Below, piece by piece: positions 35,434 through 44,551 of a stretch of 50,846 bases of DNA. The stretch comes from Bacillota bacterium. GTDB lineage: Bacteria; Bacillota; Bacilli; Alicyclobacillales; SLC66. The notes under the pieces were generated by a model, which had not been told where the DNA came from, did no database searches, and saw only the letters and a program-made list of their open reading frames with translations. Positions within the stretch are counted from its first letter, which is position 1, and every line of letters starts with the position of its first letter. The stretch covers positions 1 through 50,846 of the forward strand of contig JAJZEE010000014.1 in assembly GCA_021805735.1 (NCBI GenBank). The letters run 5' to 3'. The translations under genes and the position numbers were made by a program.

Positions 35434-36966
35434 ATGCCAGAGGAATGGACGTGGAGCATGGGCAGGGGAAGAGTATGGAAGTGGGCGATGGCTATGGGCC
35501 TTCTCCTACTCGCGGCGTTCACCGGTACTTTAGCACTGTTTCATCGGAATAGCGGCCAATCCCATCCGAACCTGGCAAACTTGGCGCCTGTCGGCATCCC
35601 TTCACATGCGGAAAAACGCGCTGTGTTTCAAAAAATATGGGGCATATTCAATTCCCATTATCCCAGTTTTCAAATCAAGTCGGTCAACTGGGAGAACGAA
35701 AAAGACGTTTATGAGCCCCAAGCGCTGGCTGCAAAAACCTGGCCTGCATTCTTCCTGGTGATCAGCGACATGATATTCACTCTGCATGATGCGCATTGCG
35801 GGATCTATGGCGCCCCACTGCCGCCATTATACGGGCCGCTCATATTGACTCACTATGTGGACAATCAGGTGGTTATAGCAGATGCGCCGCAAAATCCTCG
35901 CATTAAACCCGGAATGATCATTGAGGGCATTGATGGACACCCCACCAGCGACATCCTGAATCATCCCACTGGTCCATTATCCCATTTTAGCCCTCTGAGT
36001 GGTCAGACACTGGACCTGCTCACGACGCGGTCATCATCGCCGGAACTGCTGACCCTGTACAATCCACTTTCCCTACGTGTGCAAAATATCACTGTGCCTG
36101 TTTATGGCGAGGAAAACCTCAAAAAATCTTGGACCGATTTCTTTTAAAAGAGGCCCAATCTATTCAACAATTTGCTTCCATTGATTCCACAAATTAAATA
36201 TTATGCAAATAGGAACACAAACGAATCCATTCAGATCCGCCATCTGAAATCAGGGATCGTCTGGATGGTGGTTCCCACGATGAGTACTCAACAAGATCCG
36301 CAACTGTATACGCAATTTGCCAAGGCAGTGGAGCAAATACGATCTGCAAAAGGGCTGATTGTAGATATTCGCAATAATGAAGGTGGCGGTATGTGGCATG
36401 GCGCCTGGTTTGCCCAGCATTTCTACACCTCGGTTCAGGAACCACTGGAGTTTCGTGGGTTGAAGAACGTGGGAAGCCGTCTCTTAAAAACAGATGTGAT
36501 TCCTGGCGATGCTTTCCCGCATGTCAAGCTTTCCAATCCCTCAAGATCATCTTCATTTACACCGTGGTATACATTTCAAATGCGCCCTCTACAGCCACAC
36601 ATCGCCATCCCGACAGCCGTCTTGATCAATGGCTGGAATGCTTCTGCGGCAGAGAATTTCATCGCGTTTATGCAAGTTGCAAAGAACGTCAAGACATTTG
36701 GATCGAGGACAATGGGCGCTGATGGCAGCCCGGTCTCCTTTGCCGTCATGAAGGGTGTGCGCGTCGAAGTCTCATCCTGGCAGGACAGGATTCGAGCCAC
36801 CGGGTTGCCCATTGAAGGGGTCGGCATCCAACCGGAAGTACCCGTGACCACGTCCTACGGGGAATTCCTGAATGAACTGCAAGCGGCCAATCATGGGCAA
36901 TATGCCATCCAATATGACGCGGCGCTGCAAACCGCTCTGCACTGGCTTCACAGTCGGATTCACTAG
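35434..36966 (+). pseudogene. Peptidase S41 (C-terminal processing peptidase-like) interrupted by an in-frame TAA
   Basis: Two parts in the same reading frame: 35434-36147 and, after TAA at 36145-36147, on to 36966. Part 1 has a membrane anchor (AMGLLLLAAFTGTLALF near residues 20-37) and a PDZ-like IKPGMIIEGIDGHP. Part 2 has the S41 core: KGLIVDIRNNEGGG and the catalytic-Ser region INGWNASAAENF. Without the TAA it would be a 510-residue exported protease. Nothing suggests a programmed shift, since frame is unchanged; read-through or a nonsense mutation are the options. The start is uncertain (ATG 35434 or ATG 35458, both with weak SD). Confidence 0.8.
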
Positions 36967-37133
36967 GGTTGCAGTAAAGTTGCCCACAGTGCGCGATGCG
37001 GCGGCATGCACATGGGCTGGATCAATGACGGGAGCATCCGCTCGGCGCAACCGTCGTCAGGACGGTCACAGCAACACTGGCGAACTGCACGCCGAAGCGC
37101 ATGCGCCACACTGCATGATCGACTCTGCTTTGT

Positions 37134-37319
37134 TTATTCGTACTGGTGAATCACTGCGTCTCGCTCATCAAGTTTGCCGCTTACCGCGTCAAGATTGTCG
37201 CTGGGGTTGCGCAACAGTTCCAGTATCTCCCGATCCAATTGTTCGCACCCCTGCAATATGACACGCAACCTGTCGCTGCCGTAGGTATTGAAGTCAGCGG
37301 GAACTCCCAGTTGCCTCAC
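37134..37319 (-). CDS. Small hypothetical protein, 61 aa
   Basis: GTG 37319 to 37134. The peptide is helical and charged (LDREILELLRNPSDNLDAVS) with no recognised family. No clear SD, so support is moderate. It follows the gene at 37361 on the same strand. Confidence 0.4.
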   Translation of the reverse strand: MRQLGVPADFNTYGSDRLRVILQGCEQLDREILELLRNPSDNLDAVSGKLDERDAVIHQYE

Positions 37320-37360
37320 GCGGGAGCATAATCACCATCACATTACACCCCCTATTTTCC

Positions 37361-37792
37361 TCACTCGGGCTTCTTGGCGCCGCCAGGCTGATTCTGGTTA
37401 ACCAGAGCGTCCACCTGCGGGTTGCCTACAAAGTATGGCTTGCCGACCGCCATATTGGGGGCGGATACAGTTCCATTCTGAGCCATGATCATGGCAGTGT
37501 AGTAGCGAACGGCGTCAATCTCCGACAGGCCAAAGGCCCGCAAAGAAATGAGCTCTTTCATCCTGGCGTCTTTTGGATACACCAGGGCCTTGACATCATT
37601 GAGACTCATTCCATATACTTGCAGAAATTCGTTCAGGCTGCCCTTCACCACTTCAAGGATCTTGGGCATATGTTCGTTGACCCGCTCCAATTCGGTCATT
37701 TGAACAATGCTGTTGATCGATTGTTCGATGACCAGCGCCACGTACTCATTGACTTCCTTCATGCTGAGCACATGGCCGGACATCGCACACAT
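37361..37792 (-). CDS. Hypothetical helical protein, about 130 aa
   Basis: A 143-codon frame; the real start is perhaps the ATG giving MKEVNEYVALVIEQS at residue 11. The sequence is helical (ERVNEHMPKILEVVKGSLNE) with a Gln/Asn/Pro-rich end (NQNQPGGAKKPE). It has coding-like composition but no recognised domain and no strong SD. Confidence 0.5.
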   Translation of the reverse strand: MCAMSGHVLSMKEVNEYVALVIEQSINSIVQMTELERVNEHMPKILEVVKGSLNEFLQVYGMSLNDVKALVYPKDARMKELISLRAFGLSEIDAVRYYTAMIMAQNGTVSAPNMAVGKPYFVGNPQVDALVNQNQPGGAKKPE

Positions 37793-37984
37793 TGAGAATG
37801 GCGCCCCTGGCTTTCAGAACCGCAAAATGATTGCTTCTCCACCGCCAACAGCGACCCGTTGACTATGGAACTGTCAGGATAATGACAAGCCAATGTATGA
37901 GGCCCCATCACGTCCTCGCCGTTCTGACCAAGCGTACCGATCACCTGACCTCCTGCCACCACAATGCACGGAGCCACCCATGCT

Positions 37985-39030
37985 TCACAACCCGACAGAG
38001 TTCATGAAGCCAGCACTATACGGACCTGGCAACCCATATCGATTCATCCATTGGATCCAAGCATAGGTCGAAGCATACCAATGCTTGTTCTCCAGGCCGT
38101 GATGTCCAGTTTTATACAACACCAAGCTTACACCCTTCCCTTCCTTCTTCATCCGTTGATACAACGACTCCACCGTCTCCCAGATGACGTGATGATCTTT
38201 CTCCCCCTGCAACAACAGAACCGGGGCGTGGATCGTAGATGTATGGTCATACGGTGAGCGCACTGCAAAGTGCGCACTTCCGTAAGCATACGTGGCGTAG
38301 AGAACCTCGCCAGAATTGAATGTTGACGTCTCCTTCAACCTCCTGGCCCAATAGGCGGTGATATCCCAGCCAACAAACGGGCTGTCAGCGACTACGGCAC
38401 GAATCCCCTTTTGTTCCGATGCGAGCATAAGAGCGATGCCCCCGCCCATCGAAACGCCCCACACATAGGTATCGTTCGGTTTCACATGATGCAACGAAAA
38501 AGCAGCCTTCATCGCATTGTCAGCATCCAGGGTGTCTCCGAACATCCCTTGCACGCTTCCTTGGCTCTTCCCGTACCCCCGATAGGCTGGTGTGATTGTG
38601 ACAATCTTAGAGGAGAAGTCTTCGTAATAGGAGAAAGAGGGAAACACGTTCACGCCTATTACCGTAGTAACACGATGCAGGTGTCTCATATCCCATGGCC
38701 AGCCCCCATGCAATACTACCAGCAAAGGGTAGTGTCCAGGGCGCATGGGCTCAGTCAACCATGCCTCAACCTTCTTGCCAGCGCTCCAATAAAACATCTT
38801 GAACACGCGGATCTTGGGATTCGCGAACTCGCCGCTCTCGTGCATCAAGGTCAGAGATGCAATTTCCCCATGCGCCCCACAACGCGCGAAGCAGTGGCCT
38901 GCGCGCGGACCACACTCATCGACGGAAAACAGCCAACCAGCGTAACTGTGGTCATAATTGCTGTAGCAATCTTGGCCATCCGTCTGACAAAGCGCGACTT
39001 GTTCCTTGACTGATCGACTTCTCCCTTCAA
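37985..39030 (-). pseudogene. Esterase-type lipoprotein, copy 1, frameshifted after the signal peptide
   Basis: A paralogue of the gene at 39280. The TTG at 39030 after AGGGGGACGGG starts MKGEVDQSRNK and a lipobox-like LVGC, matching copy 2. Near 38875 one base is missing relative to copy 2 (GTGGGGCGCATGGGG against GTGGAGCATAACGGGG), so the mature hydrolase domain is in another frame. That frame is open from GTG 39034 to 37985 and keeps the alpha/beta hydrolase residues: WGVSMGGG, LLLQGEKDHHV, TGHHGL. If the deletion is real, export and enzyme are uncoupled. Confidence 0.8.
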
Positions 39031-39279
39031 TCACCCGTCCCCCTGTCCAAACTTCCCGCCTCGCCTTTTACGCTCACCAATCCATGTATGTGGACCATCC
39101 TTCCTTCACCAGCTCGATCCTTAGAATGCGATCGTCGTATCTTCAAACAATATCGAAGTCCAATCTCGCCCATATTAGAAAACTCTTCGAAGGCGCGTCT
39201 GTCCACGGTCGTTTGCCCGATCTTCTTTACCTCAGGCCTGTTTCTTATGTTTATAATGAAGGACACGGTTACCTGTTCG

Positions 39280-40311
39280 TCACAACCCGACAGAGTTCAT
39301 GTAGCCAGCACTATACGGGCCTGGCAACCCATATCGATTCATCCACTGGATCCAAGCATAGGTCGAAGCAAACCAATGCTTATTGAACAGGGCGTGGTGA
39401 CCCGTTTTGTACAGAACCAGGTTGACGACCTTGCCTTCCTTCTTCATCCGTTGATACAACGACTCCACCGTTTGCCAGATGACTGTATTATCTTCCTCTC
39501 CCTGCAACAGAAGCACCGGAGCTTGCATCGTAGATGTGTGATCATACGGCGAGCGCACTGCAAAGCGTGCGTTCCCATAGGTTTGCCCGCCAAATGCTGC
39601 AAATGTCGGCCACTCGTGCAACCTTTTGGCCCAATAGTAGGTGATATCCCAGCCAACAAACGGGCTGACTGCGACCACAGCACGAATCCCCTTTTGTTCC
39701 GAGGCAAGCATAAGAGCAGCGCCTCCGCCCATCGATATGCCCCACAAGTAAGTGTCCTTGGGTTTCACGTGGTGCAACGACTTCGCTGCAATGATCGCAT
39801 TCTCAGCGTCCAGTGTGTCGCCAAGCATTCCGTGCACACTCCCTTGACTCTCCCCGTACCCGCGATAGGCTGGCGTGATAGTGACGGTCCGAGAGGAATA
39901 GTCGGTCCATGGAGAAGAAGGGAACACCTGGGTGCCCTGGACCATCGTAACATGGTGCATGTGTCGACTATACACGGCCCATCCTCCATGCAAAAAAACC
40001 AGCAAGGGGTATCGCCCTGAGCGCACAGGTTCCGTCAACCATGCCTCCACCTTTTTGCCAGCGCTCCAATAAAACATCTTGAACACGCTGACCTTGGGAT
40101 TCACGTACCCCCCTTTCCCATGTACCAATGTCAGGGAAGCGATTTCCCCGTTATGCTCCACAGCGTGTGAAGCGGTGGCTTGCGTGTGGGCCGAACTCAC
40201 TGACGGAGAGCAGCTACCCAGCGCAACTGTCGTCATGATGGCTACAGCAATCTTGGCGATGTGTCTACCAAAGCCCGACTTCTTCTTGGACTGATCGACT
40301 TGGCGCTTCAT
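39280..40311 (-). CDS. Alpha/beta-hydrolase lipoprotein (S9-peptidase/esterase-like), copy 2
   Basis: A 343-residue protein. ATG 40311 follows AGGGGGCAG. A basic N-terminus, hydrophobic stretch IAKIAVAIMTTVALGSC and Cys at about 34 form a lipoprotein signal. The fold is that of S9-type hydrolases: LLVFLHGGWAVYSR (oxyanion), WGISMGGGAALML (nucleophile Ser), LLLQGEEDNTVI (acid), TGHHALFNKH (His). It should act on the outer face of the membrane on peptides or esters. The adjacent copy 1 has the same C-terminus (PGPYSAG-MNSVGL), evidence for tandem duplication. Confidence 0.88.
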   Translation of the reverse strand: MKRQVDQSKKKSGFGRHIAKIAVAIMTTVALGSCSPSVSSAHTQATASHAVEHNGEIASLTLVHGKGGYVNPKVSVFKMFYWSAGKKVEAWLTEPVRSGRYPLLVFLHGGWAVYSRHMHHVTMVQGTQVFPSSPWTDYSSRTVTITPAYRGYGESQGSVHGMLGDTLDAENAIIAAKSLHHVKPKDTYLWGISMGGGAALMLASEQKGIRAVVAVSPFVGWDITYYWAKRLHEWPTFAAFGGQTYGNARFAVRSPYDHTSTMQAPVLLLQGEEDNTVIWQTVESLYQRMKKEGKVVNLVLYKTGHHALFNKHWFASTYAWIQWMNRYGLPGPYSAGYMNSVGL

Positions 40312-41060
40312 TTTTCTGCCCCCTGTCCAAGTTTCCCATTTCGCTCGTGATGCCCATCGTTCTACTCAACCCGTTAGTCTTCCGTACACAATACCCGACA
40401 AATCCCACTGCCAATACTTTCTCGTTATGGAAATGGAATCATTCGTCTTCGATTGGGGAAGGGTGTTTTCCCATGAATGAACGAGATATGGTACTGCTCA
40501 GGCTCCAGCAAGTCCGTACGCAAATGCGGATACCCATGTTCTGGACCCAGCCAGCCGACAAGCCAATGGTCATGCAGCGCGTTCCCAAACCAATGCCCAA
40601 GACTACTGGAATATGATGGTACAAAGAGACCTTGCTGAACGGGAATCCGTTAGTAGTACTGGTGTTTGGTGGCGCTGGCGTCGGGGAACTGCCTCCGCTG
40701 CGGCTACCCCTGCGGCCCCATCTGGAGAACATTTCAATTAGAAACATTTCCCTGATACAAAACTAGCATATGTTATGCGTAATGTAAAGTAATGTATATG
40801 AATTCTACTGCACGTTTGTTTATAACCTATTCCATCCTGTCTATGTCATTAATTTTCTACACACAAACCTTATATAGATGGATTTTTCATCCTCCCAAAG
40901 GTGACTGAGCATACCGCTGCGGATGCATAAAAATGCAATTTGTTCCACTTTCGCTCTCCGCGCCCCAAGTTCTGCCCCTCGACCTTCACACACAAATAAA
41001 AACCGCGCCACGACAGTATCCTGACCTGTCACAGCGCGGCTATTGCCGTGTGCATACATA
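40312..41060. other. Poorly coding region beside the island junction
   Basis: About 750 bp between the lipoprotein gene and the rnpB fragment. It holds one doubtful gene (40439-40747) and an AT-rich stretch at 40740-40860. Two CGCGCC/GGCGCG-like inverted bases near 41010-41040 could form a hairpin. Nothing else supported. Confidence 0.35.
40439..40747 (-). CDS. Doubtful hypothetical protein
   Basis: A 102-codon frame from ATG 40747 with a Ser/Pro/Thr-rich N-terminus (SGGSSPTPAPPNTSTT) and a hydrophobic patch (HHIPVVLGIGLGTR). A weak AGGGA precedes it. No family recognised; it may be a remnant. Confidence 0.25.
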   Translation of the reverse strand: MFLIEMFSRWGRRGSRSGGSSPTPAPPNTSTTNGFPFSKVSLYHHIPVVLGIGLGTRCMTIGLSAGWVQNMGIRICVRTCWSLSSTISRSFMGKHPSPIEDE

Positions 41061-41265
41061 CGGAAGCAAGCAGTAAGCCGAGTTCTGTTCCCTCAGTGCT
41101 GCAAGCGGCGCGGGCTGCCTGCTTGCGGACATAGCCCGCAAGCGGCGACAGCGGTCGCGCCTCGCACGATGAGGGCGGCAATCATCTATCTAGGCGGCAT
41201 GTTTCCATACTGCTCAAGCGACCTACCCGAGTGCGTGACGGGAACTTGGCTACGCCAGCCGCCTT
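41061..41265 (-). ncRNA. rnpB: RNase P RNA (rnpB), 3' fragment
   Basis: On the reverse strand the segment carries the conserved 3' landmarks of bacterial RNase P RNA: CTCGGGTAGGTCGCTTGAG, then CCTAGATAGATGATTGCC, and near the end ACAGAACTCGGCTTAC. Between them lies a long GC-rich hairpin (GCTTGCGG/CCGCAAGC). The 5' half, including the CR-I region and P4 5' strand, is missing: upstream (to the right) the sequence turns into the integrase gene at 41355. The fragment cannot be functional. It most likely marks an integration junction, with an intact rnpB elsewhere. Confidence 0.8.
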
Positions 41266-41354
41266 GATTTTACGCCATAAAAACATAAGTTTGCTTACCG
41301 TATTCTACTCCGAGTTATCGCTCTCTTCATAAATCAAATGAAGGGATGATTGGG

Positions 41355-42248
41355 ATGAAAAGGAGAAGTGATACGCTTCAAGAACTGTCCGAGGATTTTC
41401 TGTTTCACTTGGAAACACAGAACTACTCACCCGAGACCATCAAGGCGTACAGGAACGATTTTAAGTTGCTTAGTCGATTCCTTACCGACGAAGGCATCGC
41501 GGAGATAGGAGAAATTACCGCTTCAATCATGCGCAACTACGGCAAATGGCTTAAGCGAACAGGACACGTGGCAACAGGCATAGCGAGAAGGATTCATTCC
41601 GTAAGTTCATTTTTCAAATGGATGGAGGAAGATGAAATTATCAAGGACAACCCTATGCACAAGGTCAAAAGTCCTAAACGCGACAAACCTATTCCCATTT
41701 ACTTCCGTGACGATGAATTAGCACGTCTTCTCTGCGCACCAAGACTTGACCATCCATTAGATCAAGCCATCATGACACTTATTGCCAATACGGGATTGCG
41801 GAGACAGGAGGTTATTAATCTACAATTGCATGATGTAGATATCAACGCAAATTTACTCAAAGTTAGAAAAGGAAAAGGCGGCAAAGATAGACTCATTCCA
41901 TTGAATAAACAAGCCAAGCAAGCCTTAGCCCATTATCTAACAGTACGACCTGTTGTCGAGTATTCTGCATTTTTTATAGCTATGCGGCATAAACGTCTGC
42001 CAATTGGCTCCGCCTATCTGCATAGGCTGTTCCACGATTGTCTGGATCAGGCTGGCATCACCAGAAAGGGTTTAACGCTTCACAAGCTAAGACATACTTT
42101 CGCCACAAGATTATTGGAGAGAGGGGCAGATCTTAGAACACTACAGGAACTCTTAGGGCATCAGGATTTGTCCACAACCCAGATTTACGCACACGCAAGC
42201 AAAGAACGATTGTCACGGGCTGTAAACCTATTGGATGAAACAATGTAA
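41355..42248 (+). CDS. XerC/XerD-type tyrosine recombinase (island integrase)
   Basis: A 297-residue protein; ATG 41355 has AAGGG 9 bp upstream, while ATG 41346 would abut it. SAM-like N-terminal domain (about 8-95) and catalytic domain with all residues present: Arg149 (TGLRRQE), Lys near 173, His243 and Arg246 (HKLRHTFA), His269 (GHQ), Tyr278 (TTQIYAH). Intact, unlike the two integrases at tRNA-Leu. It begins 90 bp from the rnpB fragment and reads away from it, the expected position for the integrase of an element inserted in rnpB. Confidence 0.93.
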   Translation: MKRRSDTLQELSEDFLFHLETQNYSPETIKAYRNDFKLLSRFLTDEGIAEIGEITASIMRNYGKWLKRTGHVATGIARRIHSVSSFFKWMEEDEIIKDNPMHKVKSPKRDKPIPIYFRDDELARLLCAPRLDHPLDQAIMTLIANTGLRRQEVINLQLHDVDINANLLKVRKGKGGKDRLIPLNKQAKQALAHYLTVRPVVEYSAFFIAMRHKRLPIGSAYLHRLFHDCLDQAGITRKGLTLHKLRHTFATRLLERGADLRTLQELLGHQDLSTTQIYAHASKERLSRAVNLLDETM

Positions 42249-42263
42249 AACCACAATTTAGAT

Positions 42264-42299
42264 CAACGGGGGGCGGTCATCATATGCCGCCCCTCGTTG
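42264..42299. terminator. Strong hairpin after the integrase
   Basis: A 13-bp stem with one G-U (CAACGGGGGGCGG with CCGCCCCTCGTTG) around a 10-base loop, 16 bp after the integrase stop. There is no U-run, so termination is uncertain. Confidence 0.5.
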
Positions 42300-42555
42300 A
42301 ACCATCAATTACGGACAACAAAACGCCATGATTAGTCACGCAGCTTAAAACTCCATTCTCACCCAACCGCCGCCCACTACCAAACTCATGTATAGAGCTA
42401 CTATGAAAACTCAATATTTCAGCTTTTTTCTGCACTTGCAAAATATATGCATTATTCGCTTGATGATACCTGCAATTACTCAATTTTGTGTGTTTCGTCT
42501 CTTTGGGACATCGACTGATGGTGTACTCAAACGTAGATTGTGCACTCTAATACTG

Positions 42556-42578
42556 AGGGGCGACATCGAATCGCCCCT
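42556..42578. terminator. Hairpin after the anchored coiled-coil protein gene
   Basis: A perfect 8-bp stem AGGGGCGA/TCGCCCCT with a 7-base loop, 30 bp past the stop at 42610 of the leftward gene. No clear U-run. Confidence 0.45.
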
Positions 42579-42609
42579 GAAGCTGTCAACGGGTACTACA
42601 TCATTAATC

Positions 42610-43470
42610 TTAGGACCACGTTGAACCATCGGTAAAATGTACTTCAGTGATCGCTACGTTGATGTTCGTCGTTGTGTCTTGGGTTGCCAGCATCCAAGAA
42701 TAATCGTATCCTGTTGTTTCTCCTGGTTGAAGGCTAATATTCTGTTCAATACCATTAAATATGTTGTTACCACTAACAATATCATTCACCGGAGAACCAA
42801 AAGCGTCGTAGCAACTAATGGCCACCTTATATGCATCAATGGTCTTATGGCTCACATTTTCAACGATCACGTAAGCCTCCGGTGTGTTGATGCTATCTGG
42901 TTGTACGTACGCCTTGATAACTTTCAATGGGCATGCCGCGATATTCTCCTGCTGTTTCTTCTTTTGCACTGCTTGTTCTTGGTCTTGTTTCACTTGGGCA
43001 GTCAACTGCTTCACTTTCTTTTGTAGGTTTTTAATATCTGACGTGTCCTGAAGTCTTTGTAGCATTTTCCCACCAGATTGACTTCCCATAAATTGTTTTA
43101 ACTGTGATAGTTCTTTTTCCGCCGATGCCTGATTATAATCTGCAACTTCCAACATAGATAGTTCCTGAGACGCGATGTTACTACCCAGATTCGTTTCGAT
43201 GTCCGTTCTAATTGACAATGGGCCATTACCCAATTGTTGCATAACGTAATTTTCAACTTTCACAACAGATTTGGCAGAAACCATCCCCGTATAATGTAAA
43301 TTTTTGAATTCTTCCTCTACCAAAGATAGTTTTGCACTTGCATCGAGACTTGTCCATTGGCTGTCATTTGAGTCTAAGGTTACTTGTGACGTTCCCCAGA
43401 CAATGACCACAACCACAACCACAGCCAAAGCCAGACTAGTCACAATATATATTCCTCGTCGTGACAACAC
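42610..43470 (-). CDS. Membrane-anchored coiled-coil protein with C-terminal beta domain
   Basis: A 286-residue protein. An N-terminal helix (IYIVTSLALAVVVVVVIVWG) acts as an anchor or uncleaved signal. Residues about 110-170 form a coiled coil (NLQKKVKQLTAQVKQDQEQA). From about 180 an Ig-like/FxLYD-type domain follows (AYVIVENVSHKTIDAYKVAI). It should sit on the outer membrane face. Codon use is AT-rich, unlike the backbone. The function is unknown. The next genes to the right on the same strand are also secreted. Confidence 0.75.
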   Translation of the reverse strand: MLSRRGIYIVTSLALAVVVVVVIVWGTSQVTLDSNDSQWTSLDASAKLSLVEEEFKNLHYTGMVSAKSVVKVENYVMQQLGNGPLSIRTDIETNLGSNIASQELSMLEVADYNQASAEKELSQLKQFMGSQSGGKMLQRLQDTSDIKNLQKKVKQLTAQVKQDQEQAVQKKKQQENIAACPLKVIKAYVQPDSINTPEAYVIVENVSHKTIDAYKVAISCYDAFGSPVNDIVSGNNIFNGIEQNISLQPGETTGYDYSWMLATQDTTTNINVAITEVHFTDGSTWS

Positions 43471-43709
43471 AATACGCCCCCCATATTCAGCATAAGAAAA
43501 TTTAAGTCATGGTGCCTGTGAAAAAAAACAAACTCATGTGAAGTCTAGTCAGATCGTCATTTACGATGCACAGCATAGTGTCTACTTCGGAATGTGAACA
43601 CTATATGTTGATGCCGATGAATCGAATTGGTGATTTTCGTTTGCACAAAGTCCCTCTTTTACAGGTTCTCTAGGGTTCCCGCCCTTTTTATCTTGGTTAG
43701 TTCACTCCT

Positions 43710-44260
43710 TTAATTACCAAGGGTCTGCCACGCGTCGTCAGCCTTCAGCGTATTAGAAGCAATATCCTGTCTAAGATCCTTGTCTTGTGTGTTCATTGAT
43801 GTAAAATCATGTGCAGTATTGTACCTGTTCATCCAGTAAATATAATACGTGTCATAACTCAAATTCTCATACAGCGTCAGAGCAATGTTTTGTATCTTTT
43901 TGCCGGAACCGTTAATCGCATACCACCACATTCTTTTTTCTTCAATCAACATTACGGGCCTGTAAGGGTCTGATTTTCTCAAAAACTGCGGTGTACTGAT
44001 TTGTTTATATCCAAGTTCTTCTCTTGCAAGTGCATAATCACTAGCAAAATTGTCGATGTTCTCTATTGAACTCATGGATGCAGACTGAAAATTAATTTCT
44101 GCTTGCAAAGTGTTCAAACTTTGATTACTTGCAGCCAAAGCCAAGGCTCCGTTTCCACTCAGATTGGGACCCACACCGGACACAATAAAACACACCGCTA
44201 GTCCAAGGCTTACTGCAACCCTTTTTTACTGTTAATTTTGTTTTTCATTGTCGTTTTCAT
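43710..44260 (-). pseudogene. Secreted protein, frameshifted at a poly-A run
   Basis: ATG 44260 (SD AGGGGAG) gives MKTTMKNKINSKKGLQ and a stop. One base out of frame from the AAAAAAGGG run at about 44221-44229 the sequence reads VAVSLGLAVCFIVSGVGPNL and continues to 43710. Joined, it is a normal signal peptide and a 150-residue mature part (TYYIYWMNRYNTAHDF near the end). The indel lies in a homopolymer, so it could be a sequencing artefact or a slippage switch. Family not recognised. Confidence 0.65.
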
Positions 44261-44551
44261 TACAAGCTCCCCTTTTTGTTTTTAGGTTTTACGTCAATCC
44301 TTACTCCTTTGCTTCAGGTGCAACGTACACGGTGTCTGTTCCAGTTTCCACAGGACTTTCATTCCATCTCCAATTCTCTGACTTGCACATAGGACAACCA
44401 ATCCTTTTAATGGTTTCAAAATATATCAACGGTCGCTCTTTTTGTTATGTAGATTCATCTCCTTTGCGTTCCTCCAGTGCTGCAAACGACATCTTCTTAG
44501 AGCGTGGTTACCGCGCATCGCTTAACATACTGTCACAAACAACGATGGCAC

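Larger units (their letters stand above)
42249..42609. other. Non-coding gap with two hairpins
   Basis: 361 bp between convergent genes. It contains the hairpins at 42264-42299 and 42556-42578, and no credible gene. Confidence 0.5.

Noticed and set aside
36143-36149. TTTAAAA slippery-like heptamer at the S41 stop
   Set aside because: It is in the wrong phase for -1 frameshifting, and the downstream half is in the same frame, so no shift is needed.
37759-37977. Leftward 72-codon frame with a Cys-rich end
   Set aside because: It overlaps the better frame at 37361, lacks an SD and has no recognisable family; it might be a gene remnant.
40841-41059. Leftward 72-codon open frame beside the rnpB fragment
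   Set aside because: No SD, no family resemblance, and it runs into the 3' flank of the RNA fragment.
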